In this document: in pieces, positions 44,346 through 55,689 of the stretch
Numbering within the stretch: the first letter of the stretch is position 1
Layout: each line of letters begins with the position of its first letter
Origin: Bimuria novae-zelandiae CBS 107.79
Taxonomy: Eukaryota > Ascomycota > Dothideomycetes > Pleosporales > Didymosphaeriaceae
NCBI GenBank assembly: GCA_010015655.1
Contig: ML976704.1
Span: forward strand, 66,272 to 130,271
Direction: 5' to 3'
Length of the DNA: 64,000 nucleotides
Notes under the pieces: model-generated
Seen by the model: only the letters and a program-made list of their open reading frames with translations
Databases searched by the model: none
Told to the model about the DNA's origin: nothing
Translations under genes and position numbers: made by a program

Positions 44346-45718
44346 ATGGTTGCTCTGAATCAAGACTACAGTAAAGGCCTTATGATAGGCCTAGGCGTGG
44401 TGTTTATGATCGTCCCTGCAGTTTTTGTCGGTCTACGTGTTTTTGCGAAGCATTTGGGACGGCGCAAGTCAGCCCTGGAAGATTACCTGTGTTTTGCGGC
44501 TCTGGTGAGATTAGAAAATGTTATTCCACAAATGCCGGCTAACGATCATCTAGGCGATCGCCATTACGTGCTCAATACTCCAGATAGTTGGTATGACACG
44601 TCGGATTTTCACTCGGTACCTTTGTTGACGGAGTTCGCAGCCGCGGTACATGGGCGACTTGGACAGCACCAGAAGATCGATGCAAACGGCCAACCTATTC
44701 TTGACGACCCTGAGTTCCTCGTCTACGAACGTGTAAGTGCCGCTTGACCAAACCGTGAATTCATACAGGTGGAAAGCTAAAGAGATGAAGACCAAATTCG
44801 CCGTCAACATCCTCAGCGTCGTTGGCCTAGGCTTCATCAAAGCCTCTATCCTCATCTTTTACAGGACCATCTTCACCACAAAAACGTTCCGATGGGCGGT
44901 GTATGTCATGCTGGGCATCGTGGGCGGTTGGACCATCGCGTACGCGTTCTCGAACCTTTTCACCTGCTATCCGATCACTCCTCTTGTCGAACCGTTTTAC
45001 GGTAACAAATGCATGTCTGGAGCCATTGATATGTGGCTTTCCGTTGTATACACGGATCTCATCATTGACGTCCTCATTTTGCTGATGCCAATCCCAATGG
45101 TATTGAGGCTCCAGCTGCCCTGGGCACAGAAATTAGGAGTTCTGGGCATGTTTCTCCTCGGTTCTACGTAAGTTGAAGACTAATTCCTTGAGAGAGTGTG
45201 GCTGACTGACACTCTTTCTCCCTACAGAGTCTGTGCTGTCAGTGTTACACGGCTTCTGCTTTTGATACAGATTTCCCAGGAGTTCGCCTTTCACTACAAC
45301 GATGAGACTTGTAAGTGCGCTCAGAGGCAGCCAAAACCCTAGAACTGACAACTTCGTAGACTACACGTCTCCAGTATTCTTCTGGATGAACATAGAACTC
45401 TCGCTTGCGGTCATTTCGGGTTGTCTGCCTACTCTACGACCCATATGGACCTATCTCCACCCGAAGCAGCCATCGTCACACTACTTAGGAAACATAGATT
45501 ACGAACTGGGTAACAGCGGCAAGCGATCTGAGTTGTATACTGAGCTTGACGATGCGGATCAACCGGTTTTGGGCGTAGAAACCTCCATACAAGCTGTCGA
45601 ATCGCCACCAGAGACTGTAAGCAACGGAGTCAGGCACAGTGGCTCCGCAGATGGGCTCAAAGGCGGAATCTCGATTCATACCAGCGTAGAGACCAGGAGT
45701 GTACATCATGTTTTTTAG
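44346..45718 (+). CDS. Rhodopsin-domain (PTH11-like) integral membrane protein, intact
   Basis: Six exons: 44346-44504, 44554-44590, 44641-44730, 44777-45167, 45228-45310, 45360-45718; 372 residues in frame. Helices: LMIGLGVVFMIVPAVFVGLR, then a basic loop and the acidic ALEDYL, IAITCSILQIV, FAVNILSVVGLGFIKASIL, VYVMLGIVGGWTIAYAFSN, DLIIDVLILLMPIPMVLRL, LGVLGMFLLGS, FFWMNIELSLAVISGCLPTL. FTCYPI and NKCMSG supply the loop cysteines. The cytosolic tail is polar, about 100 residues. Family members sense surface or chemical cues in fungi; the ligand is unknown. The exon 3/4 border is the least certain: the donor used is GTGTAA. It lies downstream of the repeat protein and could be co-regulated, but nothing shows this directly. 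Confidence 0.82.
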
Positions 45719-46471
45719 AATGTGTAGAGCATAAGAATAAAAGTCTTTGCATCTTCGAATCCCTCAATTAAGTCTTCCTCGACGTTTCTTCGCTCATTCA
45801 GAAACAAAACCGTTGCCAGACACTGCTTAGACCAACTTCTCCAAATTCAGTCACTCGTAGTCCTCTAGTCCAAATTTTGCAATATAATATAGTGCAAGGT
45901 ACATCTAGATGGTCGCTCATTTTGCCGTAGATCTATGTCACCATACGCGTGATCAGAGCAGGATTAACGAACATCTTTTGCGCCGGAACCGGCAATGCTG
46001 AGTCCTACTTCCCGCCACGCCATTTTTCCCAGATGGTATGAAGATGATTTCCAATCGCCCACTGATTCGCTTCGGACTCCGCGAGGCGATCTATACTTGG
46101 ACTGCTCACATTCATCATGGCTTCATGGCGCATCGTACCTTCTAGGCAGGACGTAAGCTTCGGTACGAAGCGTCACATGCGGCAGGTCGTGGCCTTCCCA
46201 AAGCCCGTGACCTCCTTTCGCGCGATAATTCCGCACGCCCATTGGGTTGCTGATTGGTGGCGCGCTGAGTGTCCACGACTTGATCTCTCGTGTTCGTGTT
46301 CGTGTTCGGGCCACGAGGGTGAGCATGCACCAATCCCTGCAGCCATGCCCGTCCACGGGTCTGCCGCGAGTCGCCACATCCTTCAACCCTTCCGTCGTGT
46401 CCTTTATGAACCACGTGGAGAACCAGGTAATAGATATTCGTCCCATCGCATTGGCTTCTAATTTCTCTGTC
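45719..46471. other. Intergenic, upstream of the FAD oxidase
   Basis: No gene found. A TCGTGTTCGTGTTCGTGTTCG triplet-like repeat sits at 46288-46309. Overlapping frames of up to 156 codons on both strands at 46120-46600 share this composition bias and lack motifs. The last 100 bases should hold the FAD oxidase promoter. Confidence 0.4.
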
Positions 46472-48056
46472 ATGTCTGTTCTGTGGCTAGTCGTGCTCTT
46501 TGCACGCATTTCGCTTGCCGCTCTTACGGCCACTGAGATTATTGCAAAAGCAAAGAGCGATTTGATACCGAAGCTGTCGCAGGCAGGGATCATCAGTTTT
46601 CAAGATCCGCTCCGCTGGAGTGAGTATCACGCGCCTGATCCTGCGGTCGTTGTGAATGTAAAAAGCGAGGCCGACGTCCAGCTTACTGTGAGTCCACCCG
46701 GGATTGTCCCACTCAATCATTTCGACTAATTAAGGAGGTCCTCTTCTGCAACACATTCGGCATTCCGTTTCTCGCGCAGAATGGTGGCAATGGGTGGGCT
46801 ACAACGTTTACGTTGCACAACGACGGTGTCTTGATCAACCTTGCCGGACTTAACAAGGTGACCTTCAACGCGGACAAGACGCAGGCCACGATTGGCGGCG
46901 GCGCCAGCATAAATGCAACGATCCAAGCGGCAAACAAGGCTGGTGCTCTCGTTGAGACAGGAAATTGCAACTGCGTCGGAGTCCTTGGCGCGTACTTGGG
47001 TGGCGGTTATGGAAATTTGATAGGACTCTACGGCCTCGGCGTGGATCAAATCATCTCTGCACGCCTCGTCACCGCAGACGGAAAGTTACGAACTGTATCA
47101 GCTTCAGATGCCGATCTCTTCTGGGCCATTCGGGGTGCAGGTCCCAACTTCGGCATCGTGACTTCGGCGGTCGTGAAGTCGTAAGTCGCTCCAGGCCTCA
47201 GCTATTTCCAATCATGATATGTCCTAACCACGCTGTGTTCCAGGTACCCCGCCACCGCAGCCCAGAGGTCAGCATGGACAGGCGCACTCATATTCACTCC
47301 AGACAAGCTGGAACAAGTGGTGCAAGCCATTCAAGATCTTAATCTCAAGCCTGAAATGAGCATTTTCATGTACTTCACATCCTCCGGACCACCCACTAAC
47401 GCGCCCGTCGTGCTCACAACACCTTATTTGTACAAGGGTGATGCCGCCTCTGGACAGGCTGCTTTCGCGAGCCTGTACGCCATTGGCCCTATTGCCGATA
47501 CCACATCGGTTCTTCTATATGATCAGTGGAACACGGGCGGCGATCAATTCTGCACCCACAGCGGACGCAAGCCTTCCTTCAGCGCAGGCATCCAGACCAT
47601 GATCCCTTCCGTATGGCGACAAATATGGAACGAGTACACCGCGTTCCAGGCTAAGCCGGGTGCTCAAAACAGCATCGTCCTTCTGGAAGCCTACTCCCTG
47701 GGCAAGGTGCGATCCCTTCCGTCGTCGTCAACCGCGTTCCCGCACCGGGATGTCAACTTCAATGCCGTGGCTATTCCGTGGTATAGCGATGCATCCTACG
47801 ACCAGGCGGCGGTGATATTCGGACAGAAGGCGCGAAGCCTCTGGAGAGCTAGTGATGGACTGGGTGATAATAGCACGTATGTCTTGTTCTACGCCCCGCG
47901 GTTGCGACTTAGCTGACTCGTATTAGGTACATTAATTTCGCGAACGGCGACGAAGATCTTTCGCACGTTTATGGCGAGAGTCTGGCGAGACTGCGGACTA
48001 TCAAGAAGCAGATCGACCCGCAGAATAGATTCAACCAGTGGTTTGACATCAAATAA
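46472..48056 (+). CDS. BBE-type FAD-linked oxidoreductase, secreted
   Basis: Four exons: 46472-46687, 46735-47180, 47244-47876, 47927-48056; 474 residues. Signal peptide MSVLWLVVLFARISLA. The PCMH FAD domain runs to about residue 220, with DPAVVVNVKSEADVQL, FLAQNGGNGWATTF, GGGASINATI, LGGGYGNLIGLYGL and FWAIRGAGPNFGIVTS. The C-terminal substrate and BBE parts end ARLRTIKKQIDPQNRFNQW. Classical members bind FAD through a His in GGH and a Cys. Here the GGH position reads GGN, whereas the Cys region (GNCNCVG) is kept, so attachment by Cys only is likely. The family carries out oxidative ring closures and alcohol or amine oxidations in natural-product pathways. It is a plausible tailoring enzyme, but no substrate can be named. 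Confidence 0.85.
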
Positions 48057-48374
48057 GATGTTGCATGTAGCTCTATAATATAATATCAGTACTTGGTGCT
48101 TCGAGGTGCTCCACAGTAAAGGCGACGCACGAACAACAGACAGTAACCCCAACAGCAGGTTCAAATTTTCCATATTCTCGCGTGAAGCTGGTAGTCAGCT
48201 GTGAAGACCAGATAACAACTAGTCAATGAGAATATGTTAGGCCAAGACATGTAGTGTGCAGTAGCCAAACGATAATTGTTGATATAGCGCTGTAGAGCCA
48301 GCTTTCCGCCCCATGCGAGAGCCACTGGTAGAACCATCCGTATGCCTTCTCATCAAGCAGCATGGTCAGGTCCC
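48057..48374. other. 3' intergenic between convergent genes
   Basis: 318 bases between the FAD oxidase stop and the CorA-like stop on the other strand. AATATAATATCAG near 48078 could serve polyadenylation. No gene. Confidence 0.4.
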
Positions 48375-51269
48375 TCAAACGGAGCTTACGTCACCATCCA
48401 CACTACCCGTCGAAGATTTTATCGATGCTTTCACTTTCCCAGGCGCCTCAGTGTGCCGTTCTCTTTGCTTCAGTATGCTCTCGAATCCGCCACTGGTACC
48501 TCCTAGTGCCGCCTCTTTCTGAGCGATTGTTGTGGCCTTGCGGAATAGCTTTGCGGGACGCAGAGCTTCATCGTTATCTGCTGTTACATTGAGAGGTTCC
48601 TCAGGAAACCGAGAGGCCAAGAGCTCTTCAATACCCATGGTATGAATCGCTCGTATCCAGGGTGACGAAAGGCGCAAATTGTTTGAAGCCTTGTTTCTGT
48701 CTGAATTGGAATGCAGAAGCTCGTACTCCGATGGTGGAATGGCGGTGAAGTATAGTATGAGCACCAGGTACTCCACTAGAAGTAGACCAGCCCAAAAGGG
48801 CAGCAGGATGACTCGGAAAACGAGGACACTCAGTTTTAGGGGAGCGATTGTCATATTCAGTAGTCGCTTGCTCCATTTCTTACGTCGCTGGCGTTCCTTT
48901 CTGTCCACCATTTCTCGCTCTCGTTGCGCTCTATTCCTGACTAGCAGTTTCTTAATGTGGGTCGGGGTCCCCTTTCCCGATTCGGTGGAGTACTTTTCCT
49001 TGCCTTTCTCGATGGATATTTCAAGTGCAGTCTTTCGGAACCTGATCTTCTCGAGGAAAGCGATAAACCACCTCCTAGCGGCAAGCACCTCGTGTCCAGG
49101 GATCCCCACACACATTGATTCAAGCAAGAACATGAAGTACGTCCACCCGCCTGGGGATCGCCGCATTCGAGGGACAGCATGTCGTGCGACTTCGGCTTCC
49201 GTGATATTAATCGCGCGTTGCTTCCAGTGCTTTCGTCGATGGTGTCGCATATGATGGCGGAGCTTGTCGGCAGTTCTCTGCTTCACCGACGCGAATATGT
49301 CAAGAACATTTTCCAGATTGATGATGATGAACAGTGTCAATAGCGTCGCAGATGGTAGTGCAATTGCAAATGCATGTAAGACGCGGGTATTACTGCCCAT
49401 GATTTGCATTCCGAAGATACTCTGCTTCGTGGTCAGTATAGTAGTGCAAGATTGAGAGGGTCTGCTTCCGTACTGTACCGAACGTAAGCGGCAAGAACAG
49501 TAGATTGACGTAGGTCAACAACCGGATATTATCTCCTTGCCTAACCGCCGTCCGACTGTTGAATAAGGCAGACGCTGAGGCAAGACCTTCACGTAGATCT
49601 TTGACTTCCTCTATGCGTTGTCTGATCTTTTCCATCTTCTTTTCGAGCTGGTCAATGCCCAGATTGATACTTCTCTGCTTCATGTGCCATTCTTCAGCAT
49701 CCACCTTGCTATGCCAGAGTTTCTTCAAAGATTCCTCTTCGAAGCAGCGCCAAGTTTCGACAGTCGTCTTGATTTTCTGTTCAAAAAGTTTGTACGACTG
49801 CAACGCCCAGTAGTATGTCTTTGCATGAGAGAATTGAGGGTCATCAGTCATGAGAATATCGCGGTCTGGTGTGAAAACGACTTGTGCTGGAGTCATTATC
49901 TCTGCATCGACCGCTGCAATGGCACTTTCCCATCTCCAGGAAACGTGATGGAGTGCGACTGCTATCCACGAAAGGAAGAGCAGTGCAGGTGGTACTTCAA
50001 CATCGAACGGCCTGAACGTTCGTCCACCAAGATCTTTAGCGTATGGGTCTTTCCAATAAGCTTCTTCCAATTGCAGACATGTACCGATGCCGCGATGATT
50101 GACAAGTAGAAAAGATATTGTCTCCTCGTGAATGTGTCGCACGGTGCCATTTTTGTCACGACCAAAGGGGGCTGATCGTCGCCAAGACCGAGAATCCTTT
50201 CGGACATATTCAGGATCGCTATATTCGGTTGAGACGTAGTAGAACGAGAAATGGTACTCGATAGTGAAGGAACTCCAGCCCTGATCTAGAGTCAGCATAC
50301 CCCTCACTCTCGCATGAACCTAGAATTCGGCTATTGTATTATAGATCATAATAGCTATTGACTCTAGTTCATATAGCCCGACCTCCAGCTTTACGCGAGG
50401 GCCCGTAGTAGAAGGGAGTTAGTACTAACCATGTTCCGAAGTTTCGGAAAATTCACTTTACCCCAGTTCTTCAGGTCGAGATGGCGATCCATAAAACTAG
50501 AAATAATACCGACATCCAATCTAAAACGTTTCAGCTCTTTCCTCAACTGTTGAAGGTTGGCTAGGGGGCCATACGAAGGAGTACATCCCAGGATACAAGT
50601 CAGTACCATTGGGGATAAGTCGGTGATTTGTATCAAGCGGAAGGTAGAAGTAGCAATTTCTTGCACTCCGTTGGCATGTAGACTCGCTGAATCCCACATC
50701 GGTCGCTTCTTGATGGTATCCCAAAGGTCATTGTATTGAAAATCCCGAAAGAGGTATCGTTCCTTCGTTTTCACAATCTTTCGAGAATTCGCTTCCGAGA
50801 TCTCGCAGTCTTCTAGGAATAAGGTGCATCTTGTCAGCATCTTGAGGCCCGCGTTTTTGAGGCCAGCACTTTTAAGGCCCGCACTTTTGAGGAACATCGA
50901 GAAATGTGGATAAGCCACTTGGTAGTTCCACGAAGACCATGCACTTTGCCACGTCATGACCTTCTCGAGAGTTGGTGGTCTGGCAAAAGTGCAGTACACT
51001 CTGATGAAGTCATCCGAGCCACGACCCCTATTCTTCTCAATCTCTTGCCATATCTCTTCGTAGCTGTGCTGGCTTGGCTCCTTGGAAACATAATCCGGAG
51101 GTCCCGAAGGCCAGACTTCAGCAGCATTGACCCTACGATGTCGTGGTGAGGACGCGGACTGTCTTCTGTCGATGCCGGAGGTGTTGGTTTGCACTTTGGG
51201 CAAAGCTGCCATTGCTGGCCCGCGGCGATCGGACTCGTTGACGCGCGTGAATCCGCTGACCTCTGTCAT
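48375..51269 (-). CDS. CorA-like divalent-cation transporter (fungal, large)
   Basis: Three exons on the minus strand: 51269-50430, 50280-49474, 49421-48375; introns of 149 and 52 bases; 897 residues, in frame. The N-terminal half is soluble (SSFTIEYHFSFYYVSTE, then TVRHIHEETISFLLVNHRG). A long helical stalk (LEKKMEKIRQRIEEVKDLRE) leads to the two CorA helices. LLTYVNLLFLPLTFGT joins SIFGMQIMG across intron 2, then ALPSATLLTLFIIINLENV. Bacterial CorA has GMN after the first helix; here it is GMQ. A further hydrophobic pair (LKLSVLVFRVILLPFWAGLL) follows in the C-terminal part. A short KSAGLKSAGLKNAGLK repeat sits near residue 150. It may move Mg2+ or another cation. I chose the ATG at 51269 over a longer open frame because upstream sequence looks non-coding. 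Confidence 0.8.
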
Positions 51270-51988
51270 CGTCGCTCGTGGCGAGTGAAAGTGAAGTGTG
51301 AGGCTGTGAAGCAAGATTGCAACGAAAACGTGAGCGGGCTGAGATTTTGGCCCCTCCCATGATGCGCCTCTGCAGTACTGGGGTGCGACCTCACAAGCAT
51401 TGGGATTGGACCATGGTGCTCGCCAGCGGAAAGCACAGACCACGTCTTTTCAGCAGAAGTACAGCCTTGCGTGATACGAGCTGAGCGCGTCATATATGCC
51501 ACCGCGGTAAATGGACTGTGTATGGGATGGGTGGAAACAGTATGTTCTTGTCGTCAAAATGGGATGCGCGATGTGAACAAGTGCATTATAGGGAAACGCG
51601 CTAGTTACGCGACCCGCCCCCGCTCACTCGGGCAGGCGGGCGGCGGTTGTTAGGTCACGTGACGTGGACAATCTGAGGTCCTTCTGAACAGCAGTGAAAT
51701 TTGCAATCATTTTCCAAAAAATGCCTCAGCGCGCACAGCCAATAGGAAATATTCACCCCCTACCATAAGTATTCAATGACGGGAAGTTTCGCTACGGTAA
51801 GGATACTTCTACTCTATCGGAAGCATATCGTATACTGTGTGTGCTCATGCTCCGCTATGTGGCACAGTGGAGCGGTGCCCCCTAACTCATTAGGACTTGG
51901 TGGAGGAATGCGCGCTGGTTCCTCCAGACACACCTCACCAAAACCAAAATTAACGGCTCTTTTGTGGCCTACCTAGCTTTCAAATCAG
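51270..51988. other. Intergenic between CorA-like gene and P450 fragment
   Basis: Nothing recognised. Contains CCCGCCCCCGCTCACTCGGG near 51610 (C-rich) and the promoter side of the CorA-like gene. Short open frames only. Confidence 0.4.
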
Positions 51989-52263
51989 TATGACCTCAAT
52001 CACCCAGATTCCTCTACATCGCTTTCTCTGGCTACCGTCCTTTTTAAAATTATCTCGTGGCTCGCGAAGTCGGCCTACCATTGCGCATCATTCCCATCAA
52101 CCCCGAGAATGCATTATGGATGGTTCTCGATAAGCGGTTCTTCATCCCATTATTCGAGAAACTGCCGTTTGGGACAGGTACTTTTACGCGCTTCAACTGG
52201 CGGGGATGGAAATTCGCCGACAAGTATCGCGCGCACGAAGAGATGGGCGATGTCTTTATATAG
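51989..52263 (+). pseudogene. 5' fragment of a cytochrome P450 gene
   Basis: About 52055-52258 encodes AREVGLPLRIIPINPENALW, then FEKLPFGTGTFTRFNWRGW and DKYRAHEEMGD. This is the N-terminal membrane-proximal part of a fungal class-II P450 before helix A. Upstream in the same frame a stop (TAA at 52038-52040) interrupts FSGYRPF/NYLV. At 52261 a TAG ends the frame, and the DNA turns abruptly AT-rich. The heme motif FxxGxRxCxG was not found anywhere downstream. It is a truncated gene at the edge of a transposon block. If whole, it would have been a monooxygenase candidate for the neighbouring pathway. Confidence 0.65.
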
Positions 52264-54839
52264 TTCTCCTTATCCTACGTACCTAATATAACAATATCTA
52301 ATAGCTAACACAGACTCTTAATACTTATTATTTATAGTAACTATATTAATATAGAGTTCTTGTAGCTTTATAAATAGTATTAAATTAAGCTTTATATCTA
52401 CCTACGTATATTATATATATTTTATAGTCTTTAGATTTTGCTCCTTTCTTTATAATTATGTTACTAGTACTAGATTTAAAAACTTATATTACTTAATAAC
52501 GTCGCGTCTATTAAGAAGGAGAGTTTTATTACCTACTATTATTAAGCTAAAAAGAAATACTTTATAGAACGTGTAATTTAAGTTAGCTAGTAGGTACTTA
52601 GTCTTAAGCCAGGTATAGTACTCTAATCGCTCGTGCTCGTTATTAAGCTAGCGTATATAGAAGCGAGTTACTCGGAAAAGCGAGTCACCCTCGCAAAATA
52701 TAATACCTGTAGAAAATACGCAATATCTCATTAACGCTACTTATAATTATTAATTATATATAGATTTAAGCGCTATAGCTACTATAGCTATAATAATTAT
52801 TTTTAAAGTACTTAATATAGTAAATCTATATAATGAAGCTACTAAAGCTTTAGCTATATACGTAGCCGTTTGTTAGACGATAGGTAGGGTAGGTAATGTA
52901 GTGACAAGATAGAGACCAAAGGTATTATATTTAGTATAAGATAAATTACTACTAAGCCTCTATTTAGATAGCGTTAGCTATATACCTAGAGTTACCTAAT
53001 CCTGCTAAGTTAGGCCCTTAGTTAGTTATATATACTAATAGCGTAATATTATTCCCCTTTTATTTCTAACCTTGTTTTAATGATATATAGTAGGTTATAA
53101 TAGACTAATATATTGCAGGGCATCCTAAACTATCAATATATAATATAATAGTACTTAGCTACGTAATAAAAGACGTAATAGTAAGGTATATATATTATAT
53201 AATTACTACTATAACTATTTTTTAGTTTAAAATAAAATACTAAGCTGACGCATTCCTTAAGGAGCCTTAAGAAGTTTTATTTAAAAAACTTTAGTAGCTT
53301 TCTAGTATAAAAGCGTCCTTTTTAGTATACCTTGTTTTATATTTTTAGCAAAATTTATATTTATACGCTTATTTATGTATTAACTTAACTAGCCTATTCT
53401 AGCTTTAAGGTATTATTTATATATAAATAAATTATTATGGGCCCTATACGTCTCTTTAACTTTACCTTATATATTTTTAATATAATAATTATTTAGTTAC
53501 GTATACTTATACTAAGTTAAGAATGATAATAGCTAATTAGTTTTAATAATTTTATTTTAGTACTATAAGACGCCTTCCGCGACCTTTTAGACTATTTTAC
53601 TATATTAAGCCTTATATCTATAAGATAAAAACTGTTATAAATTTTTAAGTTAAAGGTATATAAACCTATATTTATAGCGACCTTTCTTATATTAAGTATA
53701 CTAGATACATAGCTAAGAAGGAAGATAATAACATAGACTTGAAAATTATTACTAATTTCTAGTTAAGTAAAAACTCTTTAAGAACTAATGTAACGATAGC
53801 ACGTGGTAGGAAAAGGGACACGTGACTAATCGCTTATAGAAGCTATAATCAAACACTAGTTCTAACACTACTTATATATATATATTATACTATATAAGAA
53901 TATACCAGCTTTAGTATTCTTGTGCGTACCTTTTGGTACAAGTGGGAAAGTCATATAGTATTGGCTTAGTAAGCATGGCGCTTACCATATTATAATTAAT
54001 ATATTAGAGAAAAGTTACGCCTAGAATATAAGTAGTATTAGTATACAGAAAAGTACTATTACGCAATACGTTTTTTATTTAAGCCTTTTTAGGCTATAAA
54101 GGGGCCTTAGGGCTTTATAAGAGCCTAAGTACTATTAGTAGGTCCTAGTAGCGTTAATGTAGCGTATATAACTCTATTCTAACGTATATATAGTGTCTAG
54201 TATTAAAAAGAAAAATAAATTAATTAAGTTAGTAGTCGTTTGCGCTAACCTATACATTCCTTTATTAGTTTATTTTAATAAAAAGAATCTAAAATACTAC
54301 TATTAAAAGTACTACTTTTCAGTGCTAGAGAGCTTAGAATTAATTTAATTAAAAGCTTAATATTGAGAAGGCTATAGCTAAGAGTGTTATAAAAAATATA
54401 GCTACTATACTATACTGTAAAGCTATAACTAATATTTAAGGTATTAAGTATAGTAAAAAGTATTAGCTTTATAATAAAATTTAGAATAACTAACTTAAAA
54501 CTACTTAATTAGATACCTTCGTACTAAGACGTAACTATTTAAGGGCTAGTATTAAATATAAATTTTAAGTAAAAAAGAATTTTATTAAAGGTAAGATAAA
54601 GATATCATCTAAGCGCGTAAGTACCCTCTTATAGCCTATATATGTAATGTACGTTGTCCTATACCATGCCGCCATACATATCCAAAAGGAACGAGTAACG
54701 ATAGCTATCGTTACAAGGCATAGGATAGTATATATAGGCATCGTGATAGTAGAGTAAAATTAAAATAACAAATTAGGTGCGCACCACGAATTAACACTAA
54801 AAGACTTAGAGAAAAGCTAACTATTAATTTCTATATATA
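52264..54839. other. AT-rich, RIP-mutated DNA of unresolved origin
   Basis: About 2.6 kb with very high TA content and no open frames. A possible LTR start TGTAACGATAGCACGTGG is at 53789, and a perfect 20-base palindrome GTAACGATAG/CTATCGTTAC lies at 54695-54714 with CTATCGTTACA at its right edge. These two could be the ends of one element, but five-base duplications do not match. I could not follow any coding sequence here. Confidence 0.5.
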
Positions 54840-55556
54840 TAAAATATAAAGCATTACTGAAGAAAAGAGCCAAATGTTAATTACTAATAAATTCTTAGGA
54901 CTAAAATAAGACTTTTCATTTATAGATAATAGAGCAGCGAAATTAATTATTAAAATACTTTTAACCTTCCGCCTATTCCTTAAGAACTATTATAATATAA
55001 CAATTAAGACTATTAAGATAGATATTAAATTTACTATAGTTAAACTAAAAGTAAAACGTTAGTTAGTAACTTAAGGAATTATTATTAAGTCTTTAGCCCT
55101 AAATACCTAATCTTAGAATAGAGGTACTAAACGCTTAGGGGGTGTAAATAAAAAGAAATTATATATAATATAGCTTAACGCGAACCTATCCTAGGAACTA
55201 TAGCTTAAAGTTATAAGGACTATAGTATACCTTTATAACTAAATACTAAATTACGCGAATAATTAGAAAACGCTATATAAGATATTCTTTACAAAAGTTA
55301 CGTTTAGTAATAGAATTATAATTTTACTATAAAAACCTAATCTCGCTTACCTAAAGGCGTATAGCTACAAAGTCTTTACAATAATAGATAATACTTACTA
55401 AGGCAAATCACGTTTGCAGTACCTTAATCTAAAAGCTTAAGTTAGTTATTTTATTAGATACTAATTCTTAAATATTTATCGTATTTAGATACCAACGCTC
55501 GCTAAGGTGATAAGTACTTAAAACGTTGTCTTTAATAAGTAGTCTATATTTAATAG
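54840..55556 (+). pseudogene. Copia integrase relic, truncated on both sides
   Basis: Reading through stops gives FNITIKTIKIDIKF near 55000, LGGVNKKKLYIIQLNANL near 55140-55190 and AVYLYNYQILNYANN-type integrase sequence near 55230-55260. Later comes PNLAYLKAYSYKVF near 55340-55375. The same blocks occur in the neighbouring copia element at 57790-58480, so both come from related copia families. The relic ends exactly where the LTR at 55557 begins. Heavily RIP-mutated. Confidence 0.65.
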
Positions 55557-55682
55557 TGTCCGATTATATGGCCTCTATCTGTTGTGGATATGAGGCTGGA
55601 GCACTCTCTCTTTTGTACTATTCTAAATAGGGCTAGCGCTGCAGCGGCACTTATTTGGAGCCTCGCACACATCTGCATTCCA
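55557..55682 (+). repeat. 5' LTR of the copia element
   Basis: 126 bases, apparently identical with 60622-60747. It is followed by a leader and the gag start region. Its short length is below what RIP usually detects, which fits its clean state. Confidence 0.85.
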
Positions 55683-55689
55683 GACACAC

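Noticed and set aside
43869..44363. 164-codon minus-strand frame
   Set aside because: No family motif, and it overlaps the 5' end of the intact receptor gene.
46123..46593. 156-codon minus-strand frame over the FAD oxidase start
   Set aside because: It overlaps the signal peptide exon of a well-supported gene, has no motifs, and is driven by the TCGTGT repeat.
48679..49254. 191-codon plus-strand frame
   Set aside because: It is the reverse shadow of the CorA-like gene, whose splice sites and domains are clear.
53789..54715. A single 927-base LTR from TGTAACGATAG to CTATCGTTACA
   Set aside because: The termini are inverted repeats, but the five-base flanks differ (ACTAA and AGGCA), so one element cannot be claimed.
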